From the IMG/VR virus record IMGVR_UViG_3300031918_000730, positions 1 to 64,000 of that record: a stretch of 64,000 nt of DNA; one strand, written 5' to 3'. Source of the stretch: a virus. The position numbers were made by a program, and so were the translations under genes. The number at the start of each line of letters is the position of its first letter. Position 1 is the stretch's first letter. Of this stretch, positions 42,563-50,799 are shown in pieces. The notes beneath the pieces were generated by a model that searched no databases, was not told the DNA's origin, and was given only the letters and a program-made list of their open reading frames with translations.

Positions 42563-44020
42563 ATGTCTAAGAAACACAATTCGCCAAATAGCCAAAAAGC
42601 ATCTTCGAAGAAGTCCGGCAAGAAGATTGCTCAGCTTCGGAAGGAGATTAGCGACCTCGAAAAGTCCCTGACTCCCGAGATGATCGAGAAGGTTAGTGCT
42701 CAGGTGATTGCATCGCAGAGCAACGCGCTCTACGGAGGCATTGCAAACACCGCAGAGAACTATCTGTCTAAGACTGTGATGGTCAATCCGAACGCCCCTG
42801 AGGACACCCTACAGGCCAATGTGTCTGTCCCCACTGCCGCCGCCATCGGACCTGTTGCATTGGTCGAGAAGCCATATGTCTACGGATACACTTCAGACTT
42901 TTCAGGGTCTGCACAGTTCCGTATGATCTTCCCCTTTAATGCAATCAACGCGCATTTCGGACATACTGGAAAGCTCCAGTGCATGGTGCAGAATCAGATT
43001 GTCACTCAAGAAGACATTCTTCCTTTCGTAAGGGCATTCTGGTTCAAGAATCCGTTCGAGAGCAACCGCTCGTATGAGATTTACGTTTACAAGAAGTATC
43101 AGGAAAGGTATCAGTACAAGCTGATCGCCGAACTCGACGACTATGTATTCGAATATCCAGAGTGGCATCCACTCCATGGAAAGTTCACAATTGATGATGC
43201 ACGCAACCTATTGGATAACCTGCGTAAGGTTGATGAAGTTGTGGTTTCTTCTGAGAATCTGAAGAGATTGCTTGTCGAGCTAGGAGTCAATACTCCAATT
43301 ACTCTCATGCCAAATCTCCTTCCGAAGGCATACTACGGAACAGACATCAGCAAGCGTTACCGTTTGAAGGATATTGCAAAGCCAACTATTCTATACAACG
43401 GAACAAACTACCACTACGGAAACTCCAACGGAGACTTCGACGGTCCTATCAAGGAATTCATCCTGAAGAACCTAGACAACTACAACTTCATCTTCATGGG
43501 TGTTGGTCGTAGATTGGATGGTTCCCTGACTCTCCCTGATTACTTGCAAGTTCCTGCAAAGGAAGGTCGCATCAAGATCATGCCGCACTATGCTCCGACT
43601 GAGTATCCATATGCTCTTCGTCAGTTGCGTCCTGATTTCGTCATCGCACCTCTCGCAGAATGCGCATTTAACGAAGCAAAGTCGGACCTTAGGTACCTAG
43701 AGTCTGCATCTACTGGAGCAATCTTCATTGGACAGTCCTTCGCAAACGGGAACAGTCCATATAAGTACTGCAGAAATGTCTTCGAAAAGGCATCCGACAT
43801 TGAGGAAATCGTAAATCGCCTCCTCAATAAGGACACTTTCAACGAGGCACTCAAGTTACAGTACGAAGAGCTTAATACCAGATGGCTCGACGACGTGAAT
43901 AACCTCTTGAATATCGTCAAGATCTTCGGAGAGGGTTTGAACGGAGTCCAGTTGACACCTGAACATGAACAGTATAATCAGTTCAAGAATAGGCTCGACG
44001 AAGACGGATTCTTCCGGTAA
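42563..44020 (+). CDS. Glycosyltransferase, GT-B (group 1) type
   Basis: 485 residues. The N-terminal 40 are Lys-rich and helical (KKSGKKIAQLRKEISDLEKS). Two Rossmann-like halves follow, with AELDDYVFEYPEWHPLHGKF, DEVVVSSENLKRLLVELGV, FIFMGVGRRLDG, and a C-terminal APLAECAFNEAKSDLRYLES, the usual acidic sugar-nucleotide site of GT4-type enzymes. In T4 the alpha-glucosyltransferase that modifies DNA also lies close to gp47. Here it is just upstream of polymerase, so DNA or protein glycosylation is possible. No cytosine hydroxymethylase is seen in the window. Early-type leaderless promoter. Confidence 0.75.
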   Translation: MSKKHNSPNSQKASSKKSGKKIAQLRKEISDLEKSLTPEMIEKVSAQVIASQSNALYGGIANTAENYLSKTVMVNPNAPEDTLQANVSVPTAAAIGPVALVEKPYVYGYTSDFSGSAQFRMIFPFNAINAHFGHTGKLQCMVQNQIVTQEDILPFVRAFWFKNPFESNRSYEIYVYKKYQERYQYKLIAELDDYVFEYPEWHPLHGKFTIDDARNLLDNLRKVDEVVVSSENLKRLLVELGVNTPITLMPNLLPKAYYGTDISKRYRLKDIAKPTILYNGTNYHYGNSNGDFDGPIKEFILKNLDNYNFIFMGVGRRLDGSLTLPDYLQVPAKEGRIKIMPHYAPTEYPYALRQLRPDFVIAPLAECAFNEAKSDLRYLESASTGAIFIGQSFANGNSPYKYCRNVFEKASDIEEIVNRLLNKDTFNEALKLQYEELNTRWLDDVNNLLNIVKIFGEGLNGVQLTPEHEQYNQFKNRLDEDGFFR

Positions 44021-44364
44021 TGAGGAAGTTAGACAAACCTCAATTCGACAAGGCGGCTCAGAAGACAATTTCTGACGAAGCCGCCTTGTTAGAAAAGAGA
44101 ATTTTATCTGACTTGGCTGAGATGATAACAGAAGCCCATACTCGATTAGTCGAGTCTGGGGTTTTTGATAAATTCAAGGCACATCTAGCTGGTAAGAAGC
44201 CCAGCGAATCCGACGTTAGGCACTTCAAGAAGCTGATTGAGCAGGCCGTTTTCGCAAACGATGCTCTTTTTAAGAAGTATTTCGACGTGATTGTTGAGCG
44301 CGACCCCGCAAATCGTGCTAACATCGGCTTCGAGTTTAGGGTAAAGCCGGACCTCTTCCGCTGA
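44020..44364 (+). CDS. Small helical protein, unknown
   Basis: 114 residues, helical and charged, starting at the stop of the glycosyltransferase gene (TAATG). Contains LAEMITEAHTRLVESGVFDK and ends in strands (NIGFEFRVKPDLF). No family recognised. Its last codons precede the polymerase promoter. Confidence 0.6.
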   Translation: MRKLDKPQFDKAAQKTISDEAALLEKRILSDLAEMITEAHTRLVESGVFDKFKAHLAGKKPSESDVRHFKKLIEQAVFANDALFKKYFDVIVERDPANRANIGFEFRVKPDLFR

Positions 44365-44368
44365 CGGA

Positions 44369-44418
44369 CGTGACTGCTACAATACGAGGGAGAGAATATC
44401 CCTCAGAAAGCAGTCACG
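44369..44418 (+). promoter_or_regulatory. Inverted repeat enclosing the polymerase promoter and leader
   Basis: CGTGACTGCT at 44369-44378 and AGCAGTCACG at 44409-44418 are perfect 10-nt arms. Between them GAGGGA (44386-44391) and TCCCTC (44399-44404) form an inner hairpin. The left arm overlaps the -10 box; the right arm ends 1 nt before ATG 44420. Possible operator for polymerase or a repressor; T4 gp43 represses its own mRNA through a leader hairpin. Confidence 0.6.
44375..44383 (+). promoter_or_regulatory. Extended -10 promoter TGCTACAAT of DNA polymerase
   Basis: TGCTACAAT lies 36 nt before ATG 44420, one of the longer early leaders. Confidence 0.7.
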
Positions 44419-44419
44419 A

Positions 44420-47254
44420 ATGTCGATGTTTAAGAATCTTTGGCTAGATCGCACAAAGAACCAGATGCACCTATGGTCAACGGACGGTGCCCACAACATT
44501 TACGATTTCAAGTGCAAATCCTACGAACTAGCACCTGATCTCACAAATGCAACTATGAGAACTGTCGAGGGGATGCCCGTTCGCGCAGTTTATGATACTT
44601 GCATGGATGAGCGTAATAAAATCAACGCAGAAATCCGAAACTCTGAATCTGATATTCAACCAGAGATCAGGTTTATTGCAGAATACTATAAAAACGTAGA
44701 TAACCTTAAGTTCGACTTCAAGGACTTCAACGTATGCTACTTCGATATTGAAGTAGAGGTTGACAAGGGCTTCCCTCATCCTGCAGAAGCCGCACGAAGA
44801 GTAAATCTCATTACCGCATATGGTAGCAAAGCCAATGAATTTGTTACTTTCGGCCTTGAGAAAGAGTTCATCGAGCATGTGTACCTCACCGACGAAGAAA
44901 TCAAGAACGGTGCGTTCCCAGACGGACACGAAGATTACCGTGAAATGTCGGCTGAAGGGTATTTTGTCAACAAGACAAGATACTACGTCAAGCGAGACAA
45001 GACACTAAAGTTCGATAGCGGTGCCGCAACTGAACTAGGTTACACTAATAATCACGTTTACGTCAAATGTGACGATGAGATTGAACTCCTCGAACGATTC
45101 TTCACATACTTCGACAATCAGAAGTTCGACGTAATTACAGGATGGAACTGTCAGACCTTCGATATTCCATACTTGGTAAAGAGGTGCGAGAACTTAGGTT
45201 TACAGGATCATCGCAAGTTCTCACCTGTCAGGAGAGTCTACCTAGTCGAGAAGAGAAACGACTACAATAAGCTAGACCTGATCCCAGTGATTGGTGGGAT
45301 GTCAGTAATTGACATGCTCCATGCATACAAGAAGTCAAATCTGAAGCAACAAGAGAATTACAAGTTAGGTACTATTGCTAGTATCGAACTGAAGACTACA
45401 AAATTGGACCTTGGTGTCGACGGACTCAAGCTCTATAAAAAAGGCCAGAACGGCTGGACTAAGTTCACAGAGTATAACGTCATCGACGTAGAACTTCTTG
45501 TCCAATTAGAGTTCAAGAAGCACTACCTAGAGTCGGTAATTAGCGTTTGCGCTGACGCAAGAATACCTCTCGAATACTTCTTCATCTCGAAACGAGTAAT
45601 TCTCGGATTCATGATGAACTATATGCACAACAAGGGACTAGTAATTCCGCATCCGGGAGAACAGCAACACGTCCCATATGAAGGTGCATATATTGCGGCA
45701 AATCCGGGAGCATATCGATGGGTCGTATCGTATGACTTTAAGGCCATGTATCCGTCCATCATCGCATCTGCGAATATCTCAACCGAGACTAAATTCAAGG
45801 GTCCAGTTCCTCCTGATGGAAGTTACTCGAAGTCTGTCATTAAGGACGTATGGTACAATAACGAGACTCTAGGAATCATCCCAGAGATTGTGTCGATGGT
45901 TGTTGATGACCGAGACAAGTACAAGAAGCTCCAGAAGGTCCATTCAAATCCTTCTGATAAGGCTAATTACGACCCAGAACTCGCAGGTTTCTACAAGCGT
46001 AAGCAGGAAGCATATAAGATCTACGCAAACTCGATTTACGGTTTGCTCGGAAATAGACACTTCCAGTTCTACGACGTTGACAATGCCGCATCGGTTACTG
46101 GTATTGGAAGGTATTTGATCCAGTACTGTATCGACTACATCATCAAGTGGTTCGACATGGGGCTTCCCATTAGCGAGAAGTTCAAGCACGAGTTCGGAGA
46201 TTATGCCAATGTAACAATTAAGGGCGTACTCGACGAGTCCTACATTTGCGAACAGGAAGATAGAGATACTCTCGGCAAGTATAAGAGACTGGTTCTCGCA
46301 CATACCGACTCATTCTTCTTAGATTTCTCAGACATCTATTCTCCATTCATTGGGAAGAAGAGGACTGCAGAGGAATTCAAGGCGCTCATGGACAGGTACT
46401 CAAACCCTGAATCCCCTGACTGTGACTCTTCAGTTTTTTCGATTCTCAAGAGTCGGTGGGAAGACAATACTTGGGAAGAGATGTCACTCACTGAGTTCTC
46501 GTTGCGCTTCGAACACTGCGTCTTCGGAGATGTCCGCACCAAAATCTTGGCAAGATGGGCCAAGGAGAACAACTACAGGGAGAACAGGCTCTGGCTCAAG
46601 CTAGAAAAATGCTGTAATCACCTGATAGAGTTGACAAGAGCGCACTACATATGTTATCTTCAGTACGACGAAGGTGACGACCTCTTGAACCTGCCGTTCG
46701 AGAGTCGCTTCAAGCCCGTCGGCGTTGAGTTGGTTAAGTCTGACACACCGTCTTGGAGTAAGGTACACATCAAGAAACTACTAGAAATGGTATTCAATGA
46801 TGCGTCGAAGGATGAGATCATCAAGAAAATTGGAGAGTATCGCAAAGATTTCAGAGATCCTGCCAACATTGCCTCGATTTCAAAGCCAGTCTCGATTAAT
46901 ACTCTAGATGCGGCTAAGAACAACGTAATGCCAGCACCTCGAAAAGGAGCGAACGCATTCAATATGGTGATCGATAGTTCTGAAGACTATTCTGGGTACG
47001 AAACTATATCAGAAGGAACCAAGGCGAAGTGGATCTATGTCAAGACTCCTAATCGATTCGAGACAGAAGTAATTACCTACAACGTAGATACTTGGCCTCC
47101 ATTCCTAGATAAGTATTTCCAGATAGATCACGAAGTTCAGTTTGAGAAGGTTTTCAAGAAACCACTAGCAAAAATCTTCGATACGATGGGATGGGGAAAC
47201 ATCTTCGAAGGCAACATGGATCTCCTCGCAAAATACATGAGAAAGGCACCGTAA
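44420..47254 (+). CDS. gp43: Family B DNA polymerase gp43 with unusual motif C
   Basis: 944 residues, close to T4 gp43 (898). The proofreading domain is intact: Exo I FDIE (Asp109, Glu111), Exo II GWNCQTFDIPY and Exo III YNVIDVELL. Polymerase motif A is SYDFKAMYPSII with Asp439, and motif B is YKIYANSIYGLLG. Motif C reads AHTDS (His628, Thr629, Asp630) instead of the usual GDTDS, so the first carboxylate is a histidine while the aspartate equivalent to RB69 Asp623 is kept. The rest appears complete, so it is probably active with altered properties. It replicates the phage genome with gp41, gp61 and gp32 encoded downstream. Confidence 0.95.
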   Translation: MSMFKNLWLDRTKNQMHLWSTDGAHNIYDFKCKSYELAPDLTNATMRTVEGMPVRAVYDTCMDERNKINAEIRNSESDIQPEIRFIAEYYKNVDNLKFDFKDFNVCYFDIEVEVDKGFPHPAEAARRVNLITAYGSKANEFVTFGLEKEFIEHVYLTDEEIKNGAFPDGHEDYREMSAEGYFVNKTRYYVKRDKTLKFDSGAATELGYTNNHVYVKCDDEIELLERFFTYFDNQKFDVITGWNCQTFDIPYLVKRCENLGLQDHRKFSPVRRVYLVEKRNDYNKLDLIPVIGGMSVIDMLHAYKKSNLKQQENYKLGTIASIELKTTKLDLGVDGLKLYKKGQNGWTKFTEYNVIDVELLVQLEFKKHYLESVISVCADARIPLEYFFISKRVILGFMMNYMHNKGLVIPHPGEQQHVPYEGAYIAANPGAYRWVVSYDFKAMYPSIIASANISTETKFKGPVPPDGSYSKSVIKDVWYNNETLGIIPEIVSMVVDDRDKYKKLQKVHSNPSDKANYDPELAGFYKRKQEAYKIYANSIYGLLGNRHFQFYDVDNAASVTGIGRYLIQYCIDYIIKWFDMGLPISEKFKHEFGDYANVTIKGVLDESYICEQEDRDTLGKYKRLVLAHTDSFFLDFSDIYSPFIGKKRTAEEFKALMDRYSNPESPDCDSSVFSILKSRWEDNTWEEMSLTEFSLRFEHCVFGDVRTKILARWAKENNYRENRLWLKLEKCCNHLIELTRAHYICYLQYDEGDDLLNLPFESRFKPVGVELVKSDTPSWSKVHIKKLLEMVFNDASKDEIIKKIGEYRKDFRDPANIASISKPVSINTLDAAKNNVMPAPRKGANAFNMVIDSSEDYSGYETISEGTKAKWIYVKTPNRFETEVITYNVDTWPPFLDKYFQIDHEVQFEKVFKKPLAKIFDTMGWGNIFEGNMDLLAKYMRKAP

Positions 47255-47256
47255 TA

Positions 47257-47778
47257 ATGACAAATAATCTTAAGGTCTTGGATCTGATCGTACATCCTGA
47301 GCACGAAGGAGTTCTGACAGTCATCGGAACTGGAATTGGAGCCGTTGATGTAGCCGATGCTACTGGCGATGTGTTCATGGTCGACGTTGAAGGTTCGTTG
47401 AAGGTTGGAAGTGTGAAGCCAAAAAGCAAATATGAACTACTGAAAATGTATGTGGTGGTGGATAATTCTGCACCTAAGGGCCTCGCGTCCAATGGAGCAA
47501 GCCATGCCTCCTATTTTGCGGGAGAGTCCTTCCGGGAACTCCCTCTTCAGAAGGTTTGGCGTGAGAAGTCTACTCGGAACGTGACTTGCGCAGGTTCCAG
47601 CGTAGATATTCAGACTGCGATCCAGCTTGCAGTAGAGCACGGCATCGAACATGTCGTATTCGAGGAGCCGGACTGGAAGAATGCAAATGGTAGGCCGTTG
47701 GCTGTGGCGTTTGCCGCAAGATATAGCTTCCCTGAACTATTCTCTACCTTCCCATTGTTCCTTTCAGACCTTCGATGA
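47257..47778 (+). CDS. Peptidyl-tRNA-hydrolase-2-like domain protein
   Basis: 173 residues from ATG 47257 (GAAAGG upstream), preferred over a frame starting inside polymerase. After 60 residues of strand-rich sequence the pattern KMYVVVDNSAPKGLASNGASHA resembles the PTH2 core (strand, KGK-like turn, helix with AQxxHA). It then runs through IEHVVFEEPDWKN to RPLAVAFAARY. PTH2 enzymes free peptidyl-tRNA; related folds bind proteins. Key catalytic residues are not securely placed, so activity is uncertain. A terminator follows. Confidence 0.45.
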   Translation: MTNNLKVLDLIVHPEHEGVLTVIGTGIGAVDVADATGDVFMVDVEGSLKVGSVKPKSKYELLKMYVVVDNSAPKGLASNGASHASYFAGESFRELPLQKVWREKSTRNVTCAGSSVDIQTAIQLAVEHGIEHVVFEEPDWKNANGRPLAVAFAARYSFPELFSTFPLFLSDLR

Positions 47779-47801
47779 TCTGAAATACATTCTTAGCACT
47801 A

Positions 47802-47826
47802 AGCCTCCGAAAGGGGGCTTTTTTAT
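47802..47826 (+). terminator. Rho-independent terminator between PTH2-like gene and uvsX
   Basis: AGCCTCC-GAAA-GGGGGCT stem with GAAA loop, then a T run. Confidence 0.88.
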
Positions 47827-47827
47827 T

Positions 47828-47836
47828 TGCTATAAT
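47828..47836 (+). promoter_or_regulatory. Extended -10 promoter TGCTATAAT of uvsX
   Basis: TGCTATAAT is the best match to the sigma70 extended -10 in the window. A 19-nt interval with AAGGAG precedes ATG 47856. Confidence 0.8.
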
Positions 47837-47855
47837 ACTCTAAGAAGGAGTTAAC

Positions 47856-49100
47856 ATGGCAAAATCTAGTAAAAAAGAATCGGGCGAGACTGAGGCACCG
47901 AGGAAGAAATTTTCGATTAGGGCGATGATCAATGCCGCGAAGAACGAATACATCTACCCTCGTGGCGATATTAGGGCAAAGACTGACTTCATTGACACAG
48001 GATCGTACCCTCTCAATGCGATTCTGTCAGGTTCTGTGAAGCGAGGACTCCCCGACAATAGAACTGTCATGTTTGCAGGTGAACCTGCGACCGGAAAGAC
48101 GTTTTTCACTCTTCGAATCTGTAAGAGTGCATCTCTAGCTGGTTACTTCATTGTCTACATTGACACTGAAGGTGAAAAGGACGAGGAAATCTTCGCCAAC
48201 TTCGGATTCAAGGGTCGTGGTATCGACTATGAGTTCCTGAAGATTAAGACTATTGAAGACTTGCGTACTCAGATGTACGGAATGATCGACAATTACAAGG
48301 AGTATTTCAAGGGCCTCGACCCGAATAGTCAGGCTTATATTGATCGCGAGAAAATCCTTTTCGTAATCGACTCAATCAGCTTCCTTTCGTCAGAAACCGA
48401 CGAAAAGAATCTAGCAAAGGGTGAATCCAAGCAGAATCTCACACTGAACAAGTCCCTCAAGTCGTTCTTCCGCGACGTGACCATGGACCTGAACATCTGC
48501 AAGGTGCCTCTGATCATCATCAACCACGTCTACGAACTCATGGATGCCAAGGTAGCCAACACGGCCACCATTGACAATGGCAAGAAGATCTCGGGTGGTA
48601 GCGGCGGTGCCTACGGTGCATCTGCTATCATAATGTTGAAGACCAAGGAGTCCAAGACTGATGAGCAAGTGTACTCCGAGAAGGATGGAAAGAATGTAAG
48701 CAAGGCGATTGTGCGAGGAAACTTCTTTACTTGTAAGGCAGTTAAATCTCGATACATCAGAAAAGGTTCTGAGGTTGATATTTACGTTGACTTCTTGACT
48801 GGTATCGCAAAGAACTTTGGATTACAGAAATTCTGCGAAGGTACACTTGTCGAGCCAGTAAGTCGCGGAAACAAGGGCAAATTCTACAAGCTGATTTGTA
48901 AGCCGAAGGACGCAAACGGAGAATATCCTGAAGTCAAGAGTTATGTCAATGAGATTCCTAATTTCATTGACGAGATTGACGAAGTCGTCAAGAAGACTTT
49001 CCAGTTTGGCAACGAAGTTGACGAGAACGGTGAAATAATCGGAGTGGACTTCGATAGCGAAGAAGCAGAACTTACTGAGGCTGACTTCGCTATCGACTAA
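47856..49100 (+). CDS. uvsX: UvsX recombinase (RecA family)
   Basis: 414 residues; T4 UvsX is 391. Walker A GEPATGKT lies at 75-82, followed by YIDTEGEKDEE, and ILFVIDSISFL is the Walker B region. The later NHVYELMDAKV and SGGSGGAYGAS match loop L2-type sequence. It is the strand-exchange protein of recombination-dependent replication, loaded by the UvsY-like protein and aided by UvsW. Strong promoter and Shine-Dalgarno; first gene of the uvsX-gp41-gp32 run, as in T4-type phages. Confidence 0.93.
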   Translation: MAKSSKKESGETEAPRKKFSIRAMINAAKNEYIYPRGDIRAKTDFIDTGSYPLNAILSGSVKRGLPDNRTVMFAGEPATGKTFFTLRICKSASLAGYFIVYIDTEGEKDEEIFANFGFKGRGIDYEFLKIKTIEDLRTQMYGMIDNYKEYFKGLDPNSQAYIDREKILFVIDSISFLSSETDEKNLAKGESKQNLTLNKSLKSFFRDVTMDLNICKVPLIIINHVYELMDAKVANTATIDNGKKISGGSGGAYGASAIIMLKTKESKTDEQVYSEKDGKNVSKAIVRGNFFTCKAVKSRYIRKGSEVDIYVDFLTGIAKNFGLQKFCEGTLVEPVSRGNKGKFYKLICKPKDANGEYPEVKSYVNEIPNFIDEIDEVVKKTFQFGNEVDENGEIIGVDFDSEEAELTEADFAID

Positions 49101-49119
49101 CACTCCCAAAAGGAGATAG

Positions 49120-50505
49120 ATGTTAGACGTAGCGAATCCAGTAGTAGATTCAGATGATCCATTCAAGACCCTAACTCCGCTAAACTTTGAGGATATTGTC
49201 ATCAAGACACTATTCCAAAGGCCGGAGTTAGGTTCTAAGATTTTCCCCAAGCTCTCCAGATCTACAATGGTGAGTGAAGAGAATGGGAAGATCATAGAAA
49301 CAGTCAAGAAGTTCTTTACTGAGCAGGGTAGATACCCCGGAGTGAAGGAGTTCTATGATCTGTACTTGACTGATGAGAATGTGAAGACTAAGTTCAGGGA
49401 CTTGGGTTCGATTTCCATCAGAAACTATGACGATGAATTCCTGAAGGATAAACTTCAGGAGTTCGTTCGTATGAGATTGACATTTAGTAGATTGATGGAG
49501 GCCAGTGCCAAGATCAAGACTACTGGCGACGTGACTGCGATTGACGCTAAGGTATTGGAAGGATTTTCTGATGCTGTGTCGTTCACGATTGAATCTAAGA
49601 CAGGTATTTCTGCAAAGAAGGACATGTCTTCATTCGTCGAGTATCTGAACGCTCCGAATTCCTTCATCCCTACATTCTCTCCAACACTCAATCACTATAT
49701 GGGTGGAGGATATGCATCTAAGGCGTTGACAGTATGGTACGGTGAGTCGAATATGGGTAAGACCACTTACCTATGTAATGACTCTGCATATATCTTCTCG
49801 CAAGGTTATGACGTATTGTATATCAGCCTTGAGATGGATAAGCAGGAAATCATGAAGAAGATTGTAGCTAATCTTCTTGAGATTCCAGTCCACTCGCTGA
49901 AGAACTACGACGTTAAGTTCTTCGAAGACAAGATCAGAGAGATCAGTAAATCAGATCTTCGTATTCTTGAATGGCCTTCATTCGAAGTCAATTCAATCGA
50001 CATCCTGAATTCCATCAGGGATCTTCAGGTTAAAGAGGGTTTCAAGCCCCATATCATCGTACTCGACTACATTAATTGCATGACCACTAATCGCGCAAGT
50101 GGCGCAGGTGGTAAGAAGCACGAAGACCTTGGATACATTACCAAGGAAATCGAGAATCTCGCAAAGCAACTAGATGTTCCTGTTGTCACTTGTTCTCAGT
50201 TCAACAGAAACGGCTACGGAAATACCAAAGCTGGTGCCAAAGATGTAGGTGAGTCAATTGACATTTACAAGTATTCTGCCAACGGCATCGCCATCCTCCG
50301 CGACCCCGTGATGATCGCCAACGGCCTCTACGAGCTAAACATCATCAAAAATCGTTACGGACCCAAGGACGTTGCGTTCCTAGCCCGAGGTTATGCTGAT
50401 ATAATGAAGTTCAGAGACGCGAATGACGACGAAATCCAACGCTTCAAGATTACTACGGGAGATAACAGTGGAACAGTTGATGAAGCGAGGAATTTCCCAA
50501 GATGA
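49120..50505 (+). CDS. gp41: Replicative DNA helicase gp41 (DnaB family)
   Basis: 461 residues. Walker A GESNMGKT at 208-215, Walker B IIVLDYI near 310, and CSQFNRNGYGNTKAGAKDVG as the later DnaB motif with arginine-finger region. The N-terminal 160 residues are helical, the primase-binding side. It is the hexameric 5'-3' helicase at the fork, partnered with gp61 primase at 52544. AAGGAG precedes ATG 49120. It overlaps the next gene by 4 nt (ATGA). Confidence 0.92.
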   Translation: MLDVANPVVDSDDPFKTLTPLNFEDIVIKTLFQRPELGSKIFPKLSRSTMVSEENGKIIETVKKFFTEQGRYPGVKEFYDLYLTDENVKTKFRDLGSISIRNYDDEFLKDKLQEFVRMRLTFSRLMEASAKIKTTGDVTAIDAKVLEGFSDAVSFTIESKTGISAKKDMSSFVEYLNAPNSFIPTFSPTLNHYMGGGYASKALTVWYGESNMGKTTYLCNDSAYIFSQGYDVLYISLEMDKQEIMKKIVANLLEIPVHSLKNYDVKFFEDKIREISKSDLRILEWPSFEVNSIDILNSIRDLQVKEGFKPHIIVLDYINCMTTNRASGAGGKKHEDLGYITKEIENLAKQLDVPVVTCSQFNRNGYGNTKAGAKDVGESIDIYKYSANGIAILRDPVMIANGLYELNIIKNRYGPKDVAFLARGYADIMKFRDANDDEIQRFKITTGDNSGTVDEARNFPR

Positions 50506-50798
50506 TTGTAAGTAACTGGATTGATGTAATTAATGAGCGTTTCTTAGCCTATGGTATGAGCCTTTCTTCCGATGAGTCAATTCTGACTTCGAAGAAGATA
50601 GCTTTCAATCAAGTCCTAAGAGATCTCAAGCAGAAATATCCACATAAGAAGCTATGGCATATAATTCTCTCTATGAGAGATCACTATGAAATAGAGTTCT
50701 TGATAGATTTGCTCGACGATGAGAATAGACTTGAGATACGAAGTGAAGTGGCAGAGGACAACGGGCTAATTCTAGCTAAGAAAAGGAAAAGGCACTAA
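50502..50798 (+). CDS. Small protein between gp41 and gp32
   Basis: 98 residues, helical, with NQVLRDLKQKYPHKKLWHII and EIEFLIDLLDDENRLEIRSE, and a basic C-terminus (AKKRKRH). ATGA overlap with gp41 indicates coupling. In T4 the neighbours of gene 32 include gene 33 (late co-activator) and 59 (helicase loader). By size and place this could be a gp33-like factor, but I see no clear sequence match, so it is left unassigned. Confidence 0.6.
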   Translation: MIVSNWIDVINERFLAYGMSLSSDESILTSKKIAFNQVLRDLKQKYPHKKLWHIILSMRDHYEIEFLIDLLDDENRLEIRSEVAEDNGLILAKKRKRH

Positions 50799-50799
50799 C

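Noticed and set aside
47191-47256. 22-codon upstream extension of the PTH2-like gene inside polymerase
   Set aside because: ATG 47257 just after the polymerase stop has GAAAGG upstream; the extension is out-of-frame polymerase sequence.
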